This document shows, piece by piece, positions 1 through 10,874 of a DNA stretch of 64,000 nt. A program made the translations under genes and the position numbers. Origin of the DNA: Halictus rubicundus (taxonomy: Eukaryota > Arthropoda > Insecta > Hymenoptera > Halictidae); NCBI RefSeq assembly GCF_050948215.1, contig NC_135149.1:7049001-7113000 (forward strand), given 5' to 3'. Below the pieces are notes generated by a model that was not told the DNA's origin, made no database searches, and saw nothing but the letters and a program-made list of their open reading frames with translations. Every line of letters starts with the position of its first letter. Position 1 is the first letter of the stretch.

Positions 1-965
1 TCTTATGGGTTCTTTACGTTGGCGAGGCTTCTTGTTAACGTGAAGTACGCTTACGAGACTCTTCGGAGCCTCTATTAAAATGATAAAAATTTAAAGTTCA
101 AGCGGATCATGTTATTTCACATAGAAAACACTGTCGACGTTTTGTATTTTATTTTGGCATTCGCGTGATACACTTTCGTCTGGAATTTTTGCAGGAAAAG
201 TCAATTTATATATCGTTCATTTTATTAACTTTTTTACAACGATAACAAAATTGAAGCGAAAGATATATGTTAGGTCCAGTCCCCGATTTGTTGGGTGTCC
301 TTTTTTGTTTACAATTATTAATGAATCTGTAGGTAGTTAACCAGATTCATTCTTGTTTAAAGTCTTTTCAGTAAACATTGTGGAGAAAGATTTAAATATT
401 TTTTACACATTTACACTATCAGAGTTAAAATATATAAAAAACAAAACTTCAAAATTGTAGTGATTAGATTAGGTTCAACATCAACAAATAATTTCATTAT
501 TCAATATTACGCATTCAAAAATAGTAAGCTTTCAAACAATTGCTCCATTTGTATTTTTCATAGCGGAATTATAACTGCGCCCATGAAAACTCAATTACAG
601 CTGCCTGCTAATTAAATTTGTCTAGAAGCAGTGAAACTAATAACGTAAATCGGGAAAACAGTATACATAGTTTTCAAGCGATGGAAAGATCGACCACCTC
701 GGAAGTCAATCAACGCGCGGACACCGGTGCGAGCATCATTAACGAGCAATTAAATATCGCGTCTTCATTGAACATCATAAATCCTGGCTGGCGAACGAGC
801 CGCGATAATTAGGCACGCAGTATTCGCGGCAATTATTTACATTTCTCGGCGATAGTTTCTCGCCGTACGTACGTTCTAACGAAAGTGAGCGTACATACCG
901 CGGCACTATTCCAGATCTAGATAAAGATCGACGCTATAATTCCACGAGGATCTACCGTAGGATCA

Positions 966-1003
<38 letters not shown>

Positions 1004-1568
1004 CTTCCTCTCGCAGTTGATCAGTCCGCGGTATCCTTTATAAGATAATCTTGGGACGCGCCGCGACGCGATACGCTATTTACGAACCAGAAAACCTTGT
1101 AAATCGTTCGTTCGTGATTCTGCTATCTGTGATTCGTCACGAAACCCGGGCTCGCCTTCAATCCTCGATCCTAGATCGACTCCTGCGGCTTCGATCAATG
1201 GAACGATACGTTCCCAACCCCCTCTACAATTGTCAATCACCTCTTCCTCATCTACAGAATTTTTAATCTGAATAATATAATTTTTAATTTCCGTTTAAAG
1301 AATTTCTACATTTATGTAACTTTCTAAGAAAAATTACATTGTGTTTATTCAGATTTCACTCGATTTGTGTGCTAATGTGTCGGAAGACATCATTTTGCTT
1401 TAGTAAGTCTCCATGAACACATACAATCAATTCTTTCCAATCTAGAGAATTATTAATTTATCACACCTAACATTTTATTACAATCCAACAAATTTTTATC
1501 TATATATTACATACTTTGTAAGATGAACACGATTGTATTTATTCAGATTTTACTCTATTCACAATATA
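1..1568. other. Noncoding: AT-rich with a GC-richer island at 0.6-1.25 kb
   Basis: No exon of the SAM-domain gene could be found here, although its downstream exons should lie to the left. Two short plus-strand frames (618-812, 1051-1266) lack family features. Confidence 0.6.
968..1000. repeat. CT microsatellite
   Basis: About 16 uninterrupted CT units. Confidence 0.97.
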
Positions 1569-1920
1569 CTGGGTGTCCCAAAAATATTGTACTTACTTGA
1601 AGAGCTGATTTGACGTAACTTCTTTCTTTGCGAAAATGTTCTCCGCGCCTTCGTTCAGGAGTTATTAACGAAAAACATGGACCAATCAGAGTGCGAGTAT
1701 AGGCGGGCGGATTGCGAATCGGCGACAGGTCCGGATAAGCGTAGAATTGGCATTGGACAAGCCGGAATCAGTCCGGTGTAGACGCGCTATGATTGGTCTG
1801 CGTTTTTCGTTAATAACTCCTTATCAAAGCTGTGATATATTTTCGCAAAGGAAAAAGTGACTTCAAATGACCTTAGGAATCGTCCCTTTCAAGGAAGCAC
1901 AACATTTTTGAGACATCCTG
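1569..1920. mobile_element. TA-flanked MITE, GTGTCCCAAAAAT family
   Basis: Long inverted repeats start CTGGGTGTCCCAAAAAT (left) and CAGGATGTCTCAAAAAT (right, reverse-complemented) and extend over 100 bp, including the block GTTATTAACGAAAAAC. TA flanks both ends. Related copies are at 34397 and 52357. Confidence 0.88.
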
Positions 1921-2299
1921 TATGTATGTTCAAAAAGATAATTTTATTGAATAATTGTTCATGAATGCATACTTACAATCTTCGTAACCACATCGTGTTT
2001 CTGTTGTGAAATTTACTTTGGAAGCATTGTATGATTTTGTTAAATCTATTCATTGTGAACAGAGGACAAACTGAAGTATTGATTATAAATTTTCTTTTTA
2101 TCGCTTAATGTACAGCAATGTTGAAGTGTTTTAACGATAATTTATACATAATAAGTAGAAGTGTCTAGTTTTAACATCCTTTTGATTAAAATTAGGCTTC
2201 TATATACAACCTTCAAAATGAATACCAACGTTGCATTATACAGCACTTAATTGTACAACCAAGAATTGTTACACTGCAAATTTTTGTATAACATAAACA

Positions 2300-2467
2300 T
2301 TTTTTTAAATAATACGTTAATTCTAAAACTGGAGTAAAATGGAAATTTATTTCCTTTCTTCGTATGTTTAATGGGTTAATATAACAGTATTTTTAAATTC
2401 TAATTCTTTTATTGTTTTAAATTGCACCTACTCATTTTTGCCATAGTTCCATCAAATACGCCATCTA
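2300..2467 (-). mobile_element. TAGACTG-family MITE, diverged copy
   Basis: The right part (CTACTCATTTTTGCCATAG, then ACGCCATCTA) aligns to the family end. The middle resembles the TTTCTTCGTATGTTTAATGG block of other copies. The left boundary is approximate. Confidence 0.6.
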
Positions 2468-2475
2468 GTTATTAT

Positions 2476-2603
2476 TAGACTGCTGATCTTTAGGCAGAAT
2501 AAAATTTTCAAGCATCAGTTGCAGGCTACAGAAATTGCTAACTAAACATTTATTTTCCCCATTAATAATTCTGACTGGACAAATGCATAAAATTCGTTGT
2601 CTA
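2476..2603 (-). mobile_element. TAGACTG-family MITE, short copy
   Basis: Starts TAGACTGCTGATCTTTAGGC and ends CATAAAATTCGTTGTCTA. Flanks GTTATTAT and GTTATCAT form a 7-of-8 target duplication. It abuts another copy on the left. Confidence 0.85.
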
Positions 2604-3025
2604 GTTATCATGCAAGGGGCCCGAAAAGCGAGCTAAGACCACAACAGTCGTTATACCGGATTCGTCAGCGACCATATTCGTGCAGGAGGACCGGCGTGAT
2701 CCTCAAATCCGACTGGACGGCCGATCGAGATACTCGAGGACCTCGCTCTCGGTTCGAGTGTTCATGAATATGCATGACTAGGTGGATGCCCCCGCAAAAA
2801 TTTACGAAGCTGACAGGCTGACGTTTTGAGGACCGCGGTTGCGAGCGAGGAACAACGATAACCGGTCACATAATCGGATCTGACAGTTCCCGAGGAACCA
2901 CGTTACGCTCCGAAACGACCGGTCAGTGTTTTCGGAATGTCAGGAGGGCGTTCCGAGAGGTTTGCACTCGGAGGAATCGAGCATGTTATCAGAAGGATGC
3001 GAGGGGGATGAGTGAATCATAATGG

Positions 3026-3135
3026 AGACCGTTCTTGTGGATCGTGTTTGAATCGGGATCGAGAAAAATGGATATTGTTCTTGTTTTCACTGAAAATAAT
3101 ACTTCGGTGGAGACTATTTCAAAACATTGTACGAT
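3026..3135 (+). repeat. Direct repeat, first copy
   Basis: Starts GAGACCGTTCTTGTGGATCG and includes CGGTGGAGACTATTTCAAAA. Matches 3608-3715 at roughly three bases in four. Confidence 0.7.
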
Positions 3136-3607
3136 CAAATTGATGCTGAGATCATTGTTCGTAGAATTTGTTGTGCAGGAGTACACCAGGCTCCCGTATA
3201 ACGCGATCAAAAAATTGTTCAAGAAAACCGCGTATGTGTAACGTTTATGGCATGAAGTTCAGTCTTTTTACACAGTTGTTTGGACATTTACTGTATATTT
3301 ATTAGCACCTTTAAACAACTTAAACAATTTCTTTGCATTTCTTTCTTTTTCTTTATTTGTGCATTTATGGCGTGTGCAAAATAAAAGAGTGCCACGAAGT
3401 TAATGTATTCATTTATTGTTCCCCTCAGGGTTACAATCCCTTTACATCATATCTCCTTTAACTCGCACATTCGCGTACCACTAATGACATCGCGCCACGA
3501 AGTTAATGATTTACAGGTAATAATTTTTTAATTCTTGGACGCTAGGACCTTTTTCACAACTATACAGTCCCTGATGCTTAGTAACCTTTACAGTTCTATT
3601 TATAACG

Positions 3608-3715
3608 GAGATCGTTCTTGTGGATCAAGAATTGGGATCGTGAAAAATAGATATTGACCTTGTTTTCAAAGAAAGTATTAGCTCGATGGAGACTATTGCT
3701 AAATGTTATAAAATT
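3608..3715 (+). repeat. Direct repeat, second copy
   Basis: Starts GAGATCGTTCTTGTGGATCA and includes CGATGGAGACTATTGCTAAA. An extra shared word, GCCACGAAGTTAATG, occurs at 3392 and 3496. Confidence 0.7.
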
Positions 3716-3890
3716 AATAAATACATCTTCCAATAGCAATAACAATGTTTTCAAACAGGATTTTTAAGCTCCTTTTTATCTATATTGTCACTGATTTTTG
3801 TAGACAAAGTATTAATAGTATTTTTATTTTAGTTTTTTCCTACGAATACTTGTTGTTGACAAACGTTGAAAATCGCACATCTTTGCATAC

Positions 3891-4010
3891 GCATAACTTT
3901 TGAACTACTGATATCCTAGGATTAAAACTTAGATTTTTGGCATTTTCTCGCCAAAATCTAGATGATTACATAAAAAAAGTTAAAAATTTTTGGTTTCCTG
4001 AAGTAAAGTT
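3891..4010 (+). repeat. Dispersed repeat, GCATAACTTTTGAAC family
   Basis: Contains GCATAACTTTTGAACTACTG, TTTTTGGCATTTTCTCGCC and TTTCCTGAAGTAAAGTTT, shared with 7275-7400 (inverted), 23189-23311 and the 28.8-kb palindrome. Confidence 0.75.
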
Positions 4011-4409
4011 TAGAATCCGCGGTCTCTAATTTTTTTTTCGTAAATTTTAAAGAAAAATTCTGAAGAATCATCAAACGGCAGTAAATGCACAGTAAATGTT
4101 TTGTACAATTGCTGCCCCAAAAAGTAACCTAGTCTACCGTGTTTCACCAATATTCTCCATTTTGTAAAGTCAATCAATTCGGCAAGTGAGCAACCCATTT
4201 AACACGTCTATTTTCTCCAACACGCGCACACATCGGATCAAACGCAAACACTAGCGATTGGCAAAGGACGATGCAGGCAGAGACAGCTTTTCCCATGCAA
4301 TGGATCCTTGACGGAAAAATCAGGAAACCGACTATGTCGAGCAATCACGGAATAGCTTCACGTTCTCCTCGGAATTTGGTCCCACGGATGGAACAACCGT
4401 GGATAGAAC

Positions 4410-4442
4410 AAGAGAGAGAGAGAGAGAAGGAGAGAGAAAGAG
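4410..4442. repeat. GA microsatellite, interrupted
   Basis: AG units with an AAGG interruption. Confidence 0.95.
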
Positions 4443-5610
4443 ACGGTTCTTAGGATCGGGCGCTAAAAGGGGGGAGAAAGTGCCGACAAGAGGATGCAGA
4501 GAGGGGTGCAGGGTCGATCCTAACTTCGAGGGGTCATTATAGAACTCTTCCAACGGGCGAGTAGCACCGGCTCTCCTCGCTGATGCCAGACTGTCTGGAT
4601 TGACTGATGTCAGGTCATTCGAAGCTTCCTAGACCTCCTCCGTGTTGCCTCATCGCGACGCGGATTGTCGAGTCGGAGGCTGAACAGTTCGAAAGATATT
4701 GCGCGACGGATCCTCGGGTATACGGCTCATTACGCGGACGACTTTCAAAAGCAATTAAAACCCGGCAACGGCGAAGCTTATTCGCCCGCGAGTCGCCACG
4801 GCCACTCGTTAATTTTCCGACGAGTGACGCAAGCCTCGACGGGGCTTGCTTTTCGCCTGTGGGATGCGCCTTTGTTCCTCTACAACGGAGAAATTGTTGG
4901 CCAACTGAACGGTATCTTCGAGGTGCCCGAGCCTTGCTCAGGGAAAACATCGAAAAATCATAGAGAGAAAGCTCCCGGAGAAATCAGAGCGTCGGGGAAG
5001 TAATTAAAAGCCTCGCCCTGAGCTGACGTCCGACGCACGCGTTTTCGTAATTGATACTTCGTTAGACAGTTAATGTCCCGTATGATGGGCCTAATTGCCG
5101 CGTAAATTTTCGAACGACGACAAGTTTTTTGCCGATACGTCGCTTAGGAAATTGATTGAGCTGCTGGACAGTCGCTCGCAAAAGTTCATCTACGCTTGAT
5201 GAGTTGCACTACGAAGTTTTTTCTCGTTTTGTTCCCAAGAATTCTCGACCATTTAAAGCGTTTTATTTAACGCTAAACTTACCACGGTGACTGGTTCTTT
5301 GCAATTATTGAAATTATGAAAACACTCCCATAGAAAATGGTTGAAACTTCATTGTTCAAGCACATATTTTAATGAAATCAAAATGGACTCAATCTTCCAT
5401 ATGGCTGCATATATCCGGCACAATTCGTGCTTGGTAGGTTTAGTGGTAAAATGTGCCCTGTGCTATAAAGAATGTGAATGATGATATAGCGAATACAGTA
5501 GAAACGACAGCCTTTTAATTTTTACTATAAAATATGTATTCAATAATTTATTTAATGTAGTAGAAACGGCAGCCGGATTACAGCCTACGGTAGGGATTTA
5601 GCTCCTACTA

Positions 5611-6193
5611 TTAGGACCTTGAATAAGTTCTCGCTGTTTCTTCGAAAATGACAGTAGCAGTACCCCGTTCGTGGAATTTCGAATGGTAACACACATGCAA
5701 GGCAGTAGTGTATCTAACCTTAAATTTCAGTGTATGGTAGTTCACTTTAGTGTAAACAAAGTAATTTTTTCTTAGTTCTGAAAATGTCTACTTTTGTGCC
5801 AAATAAAGTGTATTTGCGGGGAATTTTATTGCACTACTTTATTCAAAAGAAATCTGCAGCTGAAGCACATAGAATTCTTGTTGAGACTTATGGGGACAAT
5901 GCTTTGTCGGATACGACGTGCAGAGACTGGTTTCGACGCTTCAAAAATAATGATTTTGAACTTGAGGATAAAGAACGTTTTGGCGCACCGAAAAAATTTG
6001 AAGACGAAAAGTTGGAGGAATTACTCGATCAAGACCGATGTCAGACGCTAGCAGAACTTGGAAAAACATTACAAGTAGATGAGTCAACTGTTTCATAACG
6101 TTTAAAAGTTTTAGGAATGATCCAGAAGCAAGGACATTGGGTAAAAGCTTTTATTTTGTAAAAGAAACAGCGAGAACTTATTCAAGGTCCTAA
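5611..6193 (+). mobile_element. Internally deleted mariner element with intact 32-bp ITRs
   Basis: The inverted terminal repeats at 5611-5642 and 6162-6193 are identical over 32 bp and begin TTAGGACCTTGAATAAGTTC. A TA dinucleotide flanks each end (5609-5610 and 6194-6195), as expected for Tc1/mariner insertion. Full mariners are about 1.3 kb; this copy is 583 bp and has lost the catalytic part. Identical ITRs suggest recent mobilisation by a transposase made elsewhere. Confidence 0.95.
5784..6160 (+). pseudogene. Mariner transposase N-terminal fragment (paired-type HTH domain only)
   Basis: The ATG at 5784 opens MSTFVPNKVYLRGILLHYF, closely resembling mauritiana-type mariner transposases. 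It carries the two helix-turn-helix units: AAEAHRILVETYG through CRDWFRRFK, then FEDEKLEELLDQD through VDESTVS. Codon 105 is a stop (TAA, 6096-6098) where the family has Arg, or reads on. The frame then continues RLKVLGMIQKQGHWV before breaking off at the deletion next to the right ITR. The DDE/D catalytic domain is absent. If translated, the 104-residue product could bind mariner ITRs but not cut DNA. Confidence 0.9.
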
Positions 6194-6817
6194 TATAATA
6201 ATAACATTTATCTATCAATAAGAATTTGTCTCCAATACCAAAGCACATTTACAGTAATTCTAAATAAATAGAAATTCCATCAGCGTTCCATTCCGAGTGA
6301 TCACGTGAGTTCAGGAACTACAGTAGTTATGAAATCATCCATTATTTATGTTAAATCCTACCGGCTCTAAATCGACGACGCAGAAAATAAATTGTTTAAT
6401 TTATGCCCTAACACACCTTTCCCATAGATCAAGCCGCAATGCAAACACGCAACGTCGACTACGTATTTACGTCGAATTAAATAAAGACTGAATAAAAAAT
6501 TAATCAGCTGGTTCGCCAAAAAAAAAAAAATTCTCTTCATCCGAAAACTAACCTAAAGAATTCCCGTCATTCCGTCGATGACGACGACGTATATTTCATG
6601 AGTTACAGAAAATCGATTAGAACACCGGCCGCGGAACATAATCGTTCTGAAATTCTGAGCTCGCCGATTAGCTCACCTCGAGTTTTCCCAGCGCCTATGG
6701 CGTTTCTTGCGAAGCCTCTCGATAACAACACGTTCGTCGAGTGTCGTAATGCCGAGCGGCAAAAAAAGAAACACAAGCCGGGAGACCGGAGAATAAAAAT
6801 AAAGTGTCGTGACTCAC
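6194..6817. other. Noncoding 3' side of exon 4 (intron)
   Basis: The start of the next intron of the SAM-domain gene, AT-rich then GC-richer from 6.57 kb. No next exon identified. Confidence 0.6.
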
Positions 6818-7095
6818 CTGTGCATACTCGGCGCAACTGTCGATCGACGACACGTAATTCACGACGTCTTCGATGGTCCACCGGTTGACAGCTTGGCCGT
6901 CGCCGCAGGGCATGTGGCCACAGAGCGATGGACACCTGACTGGGGGTGGTGTTGTGGGCCTAGGGGTTGGTTTCGGTTTCGGAGATACACTGCCTGATCT
7001 TCGAGTTTCCGCTCTTTGCCTCTTGCGAGGTGCGAATCCACCTGGACTCGAGAGGTCCAGCGGACTCGTCACTCCGGCATCTCTTTTGTTCGCAC
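6818..7095 (-). CDS. Exon 4: CtBP-type motif, basic cluster and first half of a SAM domain
   Basis: The acceptor CCGTGGTTAG lies above 7095 and the donor GTGAGTC below 6818; the exon enters in phase 1 and leaves in phase 0. In order, it encodes SPLDLSSP (PxDLS, the motif bound by the co-repressor CtBP), RKRQR (basic, possible NLS), a Pro/Lys-rich linker, a Cys/His patch CPSLCGHMPCG, and RWTIEDVVNYVSS followed by CAEYAQ. The last part matches the start of SAM domains of the polyhomeotic/Scm/SAMD7/SAMD11 type (W-x-hydrophobic-E/D-D-V, then C-x-E/D-Y). The second half of the SAM domain must be in an exon further left; none was found in 1-6800, so the gene is cut by the window edge. Likely a nuclear repressor or Polycomb-type partner; the exact orthologue is not recognised. 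Confidence 0.85.
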
Positions 7096-7274
7096 CTAAC
7101 CACGGGGAAGATCATTGCTATTATTCTAGTGGATACGATCCAGATAACTTCAAATTTTACGATTATTATAGCTTTGATTATGATTGCTTTGTGCATTGAA
7201 AACGATTTTCAATGGAACTTTGTATAAACTTGGGTAGAATGGGACTAAAAGTGGCTTTTTTCGTATACAGCTGA

Positions 7275-7400
7275 GTTAAACTTCACCTTAGCAACCCAGA
7301 AATTTTCAATTCTTTTTTATACAATCCTGCAGATCTTGACGAGAAAATGCCAGAAATCGAAGTTTTAATGCAAGGAATTCACTGGTTCAAAAGTTGAGCG
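7275..7400 (-). repeat. Dispersed repeat, GCATAACTTTTGAAC family
   Basis: Inverted relative of the 3.9-kb copy, containing TTAAACTTCACCTTAGCAAC and GACGAGAAAATGCCAGAAAT. Confidence 0.7.
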
Positions 7401-7427
7401 ATTTTAAGCGCTTTTGACAGGTAGGGG

Positions 7428-7944
7428 CGCCGCACAGTGGGCAATTTGGACAAAATCGGATTCAAAATCAAGGAACTTTCGATAGGAATGAGGTAGAGCG
7501 ATGAAATTTTGTTTAAATTAAAGCTGAAACCTTGTAGAATATGGGAAAAATAGAGAGATTGTGGTACGAACGTTTTTTAACCTCGAGAAAATTCGTTAAA
7601 CGCGCACAAATTCAAGAAAATTTTAGTTTTTCCAATACCACGCGCGGAAAAATTTTTTTTAACATGCTATACATCATTTCCCATAGATTTTTTCGCGCTG
7701 ATTTCAAATCTGGTCTCAAAATTTGTCTACGACCTCAGGATTTTGCAAAAAATAGATTTTTGTGACAAAAACTAATGAAGTTATTTTTTCGTTGAAATGA
7801 TTGGATGCTAATAATCTCCCTATTTTTCCCATTTTCTACAAAGTTTCAGCTTTAATTTAAAAAAAATTTCATCGCTCTACCTCATTTCTATCGAAAGTTC
7901 TTTGGCTTTGAATCCGATTTCGTCCAAATTACCCATTGTGCGCC
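7428..7944. mobile_element. Foldback MITE with ~125-bp arms, inside an intron
   Basis: The left arm (about 7428-7556) and right arm (about 7815-7944) are inverted copies containing TTTCGATAGGAATGAGGTAG and TAAATTAAAGCTGAAAC. The ends read GCACAGTGGGCAATTTGGAC and, reversed, GCACAATGGGTAATTTGGAC. It sits in intron 3 of the SAM-domain gene. Confidence 0.85.
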
Positions 7945-8267
7945 GTTCAATACATTGTAATAGAACTTTTGTGCAATATTGAACTGAATAAGGATCTCCA
8001 TTCAAACTAAGACATTTTGATTAGACAAACTCTTCCTGGTGTATGGTATTGAAGGAAAATACTGCGACACCGTTTTTTAAATAATAGAATAATTTCGTTA
8101 AATAAAATGAATATACATGACTCAAAGAGTCATTTGAGAGATTCAAGTACAAGAACATATATTTCGATTTTTTTCAAGCTTGTGGTTCTGAATGGTAGGA
8201 TTACCGAGCAGGTTCAAAAATTGATCTAAGTATGAGATTTGTGGGTATGGAACTGTCGTAGCGTTAC

Positions 8268-8569
8268 CTTTCAGGTACGTTTCCAGTTCGGCAGCGTTCT
8301 GGGCTGCATTCGCAGTCCTGACCATGTGCAGAAGTGCCTGTGTCGACGACATGTCGAGCATCGGTGGGAAAACAGGATTACCGAACAAACTGTCTTGCTT
8401 CTGTTCTTTCGGATCTTTGCTGGAAAGGGGTGAGGTGGTTGATACTGTCGGTGGTTGAGGAGCACCCAAAGGCGCCATTAAACCGACGAAGGGCGTCGCG
8501 GCAGTTTTGAATGCTGGAAACCTTGGATCCAGACCGGGAGGGTAGCCATTCCTTGGCGAACTGAAGTAA
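8268..8569 (-). CDS. Internal exon 3 of SAM-domain nuclear protein gene
   Basis: The acceptor CTTGTTGCAG lies directly above 8569. The donor below 8268 is GTAACG, weaker than consensus. One base completes the split codon from the previous exon (Asp), giving DYFSSPRNGYPPGLDP and onward. The exon contains a hydrophobic, Pro-rich stretch (PFVGLMAPLGAP), a charged DPKEQKQ segment and a probable amphipathic helix from MLDMSSTQALLHMV through AAELETYLK. It ends one base into a Gly codon. The frame stays open for about 40 codons past the weak donor, to 8143, so a retained-intron isoform with a different C-terminus is possible. The helix resembles nothing I can name with confidence. Confidence 0.8.
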
Positions 8570-10153
8570 CTGCAACAAGGAATGTTCATGAAATTAATTT
8601 TCTAAATTAAACAACATTTGAGTCGACTGTATTTCGACGTGTATATCACTGAAAATAATTGCAAGAAAGATGCTAGGAAAATTCACTACACTAAATATAA
8701 GAGTTCAAAAATTGGCACTGAACTTTGACATGGCACTGAAAATGTTAAAGTAACGTTTGTAAAATTGGATTGTTTTGGCATGTAAAATCATTTCTTCTCG
8801 ATTGCGTATTCGTTCTCACCCTGTTTGGACAATAATCTCGAAAGCAGGTTATAAATTGTACGAAAAATAGTTGGTTATGAATATTATGAAAAAATTGGTT
8901 CCAATATCGGCTATGCTACCCTGTGCTACCCTGCATCTACAATGCAGAAGGCACTTTCTCCTGGAAATGTCACGGATCGCAAGCATCGCGGGAGCTTCCA
9001 GCGTTCATGTCAAGCAGGTCTACGATACTTGACTGATCAGCCGGTTACCCGGGGCCTCGATCGATTGCCGGAAGGTACATAATTGAAAGTCGACGTATCT
9101 GCGAATCTTGCGACCGGTTCCACGGTGACGATACCGCCGTGGAACACCCAGCGGTTCGGTCCCCTCGAACATCAATATTTCAAGACATGTAACAAGACGA
9201 TCAATATTTTCCCTTCGCGGCTTTTGTGTCCTCGTCGAACTGTCTACCAGGGCCCGAAGGTGTACCGTCGGAATGGGCCTGTTAGGCGTTCCTGCGTTCC
9301 CACGTATGCACACGGAACACAGAGATCACAGGAAGAATGTCAAGGCAAACGTCATGACTCTCAAGGTCTTACGTTCTTTACTTCAAATAATGCTAGACGA
9401 TAGGCGAAGCCGGCGTAATGGATCGACGTTCGCTTGTGTTTGTAAAGAAAGGATCGCGAGTTCTTCGAGTTTCCAGCAATTATGATGATTGTTTCGCTGG
9501 AATTAGGAACGCGCTACTTGCCACACATTGTTCGTACACGTACAGCACCTTCTCTTTTGTCTGGCGATACTGAAGACACACCTTTCATGTTCAAATGGAA
9601 GACAATGTTATGCTAAACGTGGATATTTCGAGTTATCTTTGTATCCTTTTATCCACACGTCTGATTTGCTTTAACGATTTCTCATTCAGTGTTCAGAAAA
9701 TTTTTTAAATTTTGGAGAAATTCAAAAAATTAAAATCTGAAGGTGAAGTCTGTAATTGAAGTTTCAGAAGTGCTGTAACAGTATTTTTAAGGAAGCCATT
9801 TTGCTTACTGGCTCTTATTCATTCATTGATCTCAACAATTTTTTTGCCTAAGTTTGTGGACGTGTCAGCAAACAAATTAAATTTAGTTATCAGATACAAA
9901 ACCTCACAGATATTATGAGAGGTTAAATCTCGAAATGGCGGATCTTGGGCGTATTTTTACAATTGCAATTTTTTAAAAGCCAAATCTATTTTTATTTGCC
10001 AAATTAAATTTCTTTTAGATATTTTTTTACGTGTGTTTAAAAGTGTGTTTAAAAATACGTTAAATAAAATTGATGACTGTAGATTGGGAATGGACCTAGT
10101 AGCCCTCAGAAGGGGTTAAAGTGACAGTGACAGAAAAGGGGTTGATTGCTTAC
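8570..10153 (-). other. Intron 2 of the SAM-domain gene
   Basis: This 1.58-kb intron includes a GC-richer block at about 8.92-9.50 kb that is open in several frames on both strands with no splice-compatible exon I could support. The rest is AT-rich and featureless. Confidence 0.65.
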
Positions 10154-10380
10154 TCATTAGGGTTGGCGTTGTTATACTTGGCAGCGAGACTTTTCATAAA
10201 ATCGCTGTAACTACGTCCCATCATCTGCTCCATGTGTTTGAGGTGATGCGGCGGTGGTGGGCCCTCAGGACCACCCAAGGGGGTTGCATTTGGTGGCGTT
10301 CCCGGGTGGCTTGATGATGAGGGCGTCACGCTTCTCGACGACGTTGAGTTATTGTCTGGCGTGAGTCGTTCAGTTTTGAC
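10154..10380 (-). CDS. Internal exon 2 of SAM-domain nuclear protein gene
   Basis: The acceptor is CGTTTCAG directly above 10380 and the donor is GTAAGC directly below 10154. The exon starts in phase 0 with VKTERLTPDNN and ends after two bases of a codon. The VKTERL motif (a psi-K-x-E type site, so a possible SUMO site) is followed by a Ser/Thr/Pro-rich tract and a Pro-rich GPPPPHH segment. The end, SYSDFMKSLAAKYNNANPN, looks helical and ordered. The phase fits both neighbouring exons exactly, which is the main evidence that this is real coding sequence. In-frame reading past the donor gives an immediate stop, so splicing is needed. Confidence 0.8.
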
Positions 10381-10519
10381 CTGAAACGGAGAAACGTAAA
10401 GTGTTTCACCAAACAAGTTCATCAACTCAATAGCTACCCTCCAGAATTGATGAAAGGGTGCGTATAGCTCTTCAGCCTGCCCTTAACCTCCGATAAATAT
10501 TATAATTTACTTTCTCATA

Positions 10520-10874
10520 CAGGGTGGACCAGAAATTATTACACCATTTTGAAATGGAAAAACCCTATTACTTTTTAAAAATTCACATTTATTCTTTCAT
10601 AAACAAATTAAACTTTTAACCCTTTGCACTCGAAGCTATTTTAACTCCAAAACGAAACATTTCTTCCGACCTAGAATATTTCTATTCTGCATATTTTTTC
10701 ATGTTATACATACGAAAATGGTGCAATTTACTCGTACAGTACTGAAACGTTTAGTAATTTATTAAATACAAGCAATGACACAAAACAAAATAATGATACA
10801 GCAATTTTTAGTGACGCCTTACAGTCGCCATTCAAGTGCTAAGGGCTAAAAGGTCTAGTGATTGGCCCACCCTG
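10520..10874. mobile_element. TA-flanked MITE with a nested inverted repeat
   Basis: The ends CAGGGTGGACCAG and CAGGGTGGGCCAA (reverse-complemented) are flanked by TA. A second inverted repeat lies inside: AACCCTTTGCACTCGAA near 10618 against its complement near 10837-10855. This suggests one MITE inserted in another. Confidence 0.75.

Larger units (their letters stand above)
2604..5610. other. Noncoding region with GC-rich islands at 2.63-3.0 and 4.56-5.2 kb
   Basis: The 4.6-5.0 kb island is open in three frames on two strands, which fits stop-poor GC-rich DNA rather than a gene. Also holds the direct repeats and dispersed repeat listed separately, and a near-duplicate word GTAGAAACGACAGCC/GTAGAAACGGCAGCC at about 5500 and 5560. 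Confidence 0.55.
7096..8267 (-). other. Intron 3 of the SAM-domain gene
   Basis: This 1.17-kb intron carries a foldback MITE (7428-7944) and a dispersed repeat copy (7275-7400). The 3' part of exon 3's open frame extends into it as far as 8143. No other coding signal is seen. Confidence 0.7.

Noticed and set aside
4607..5003. Three overlapping open frames of 110-118 codons
   Set aside because: They overlap on both strands in GC-rich DNA, have no domain and no splice or conservation support.
1..6800. Remaining half of the SAM domain on the minus strand
   Set aside because: I looked for a phase-0 exon with a SAM-like second half and did not find one; it probably lies left of the window.
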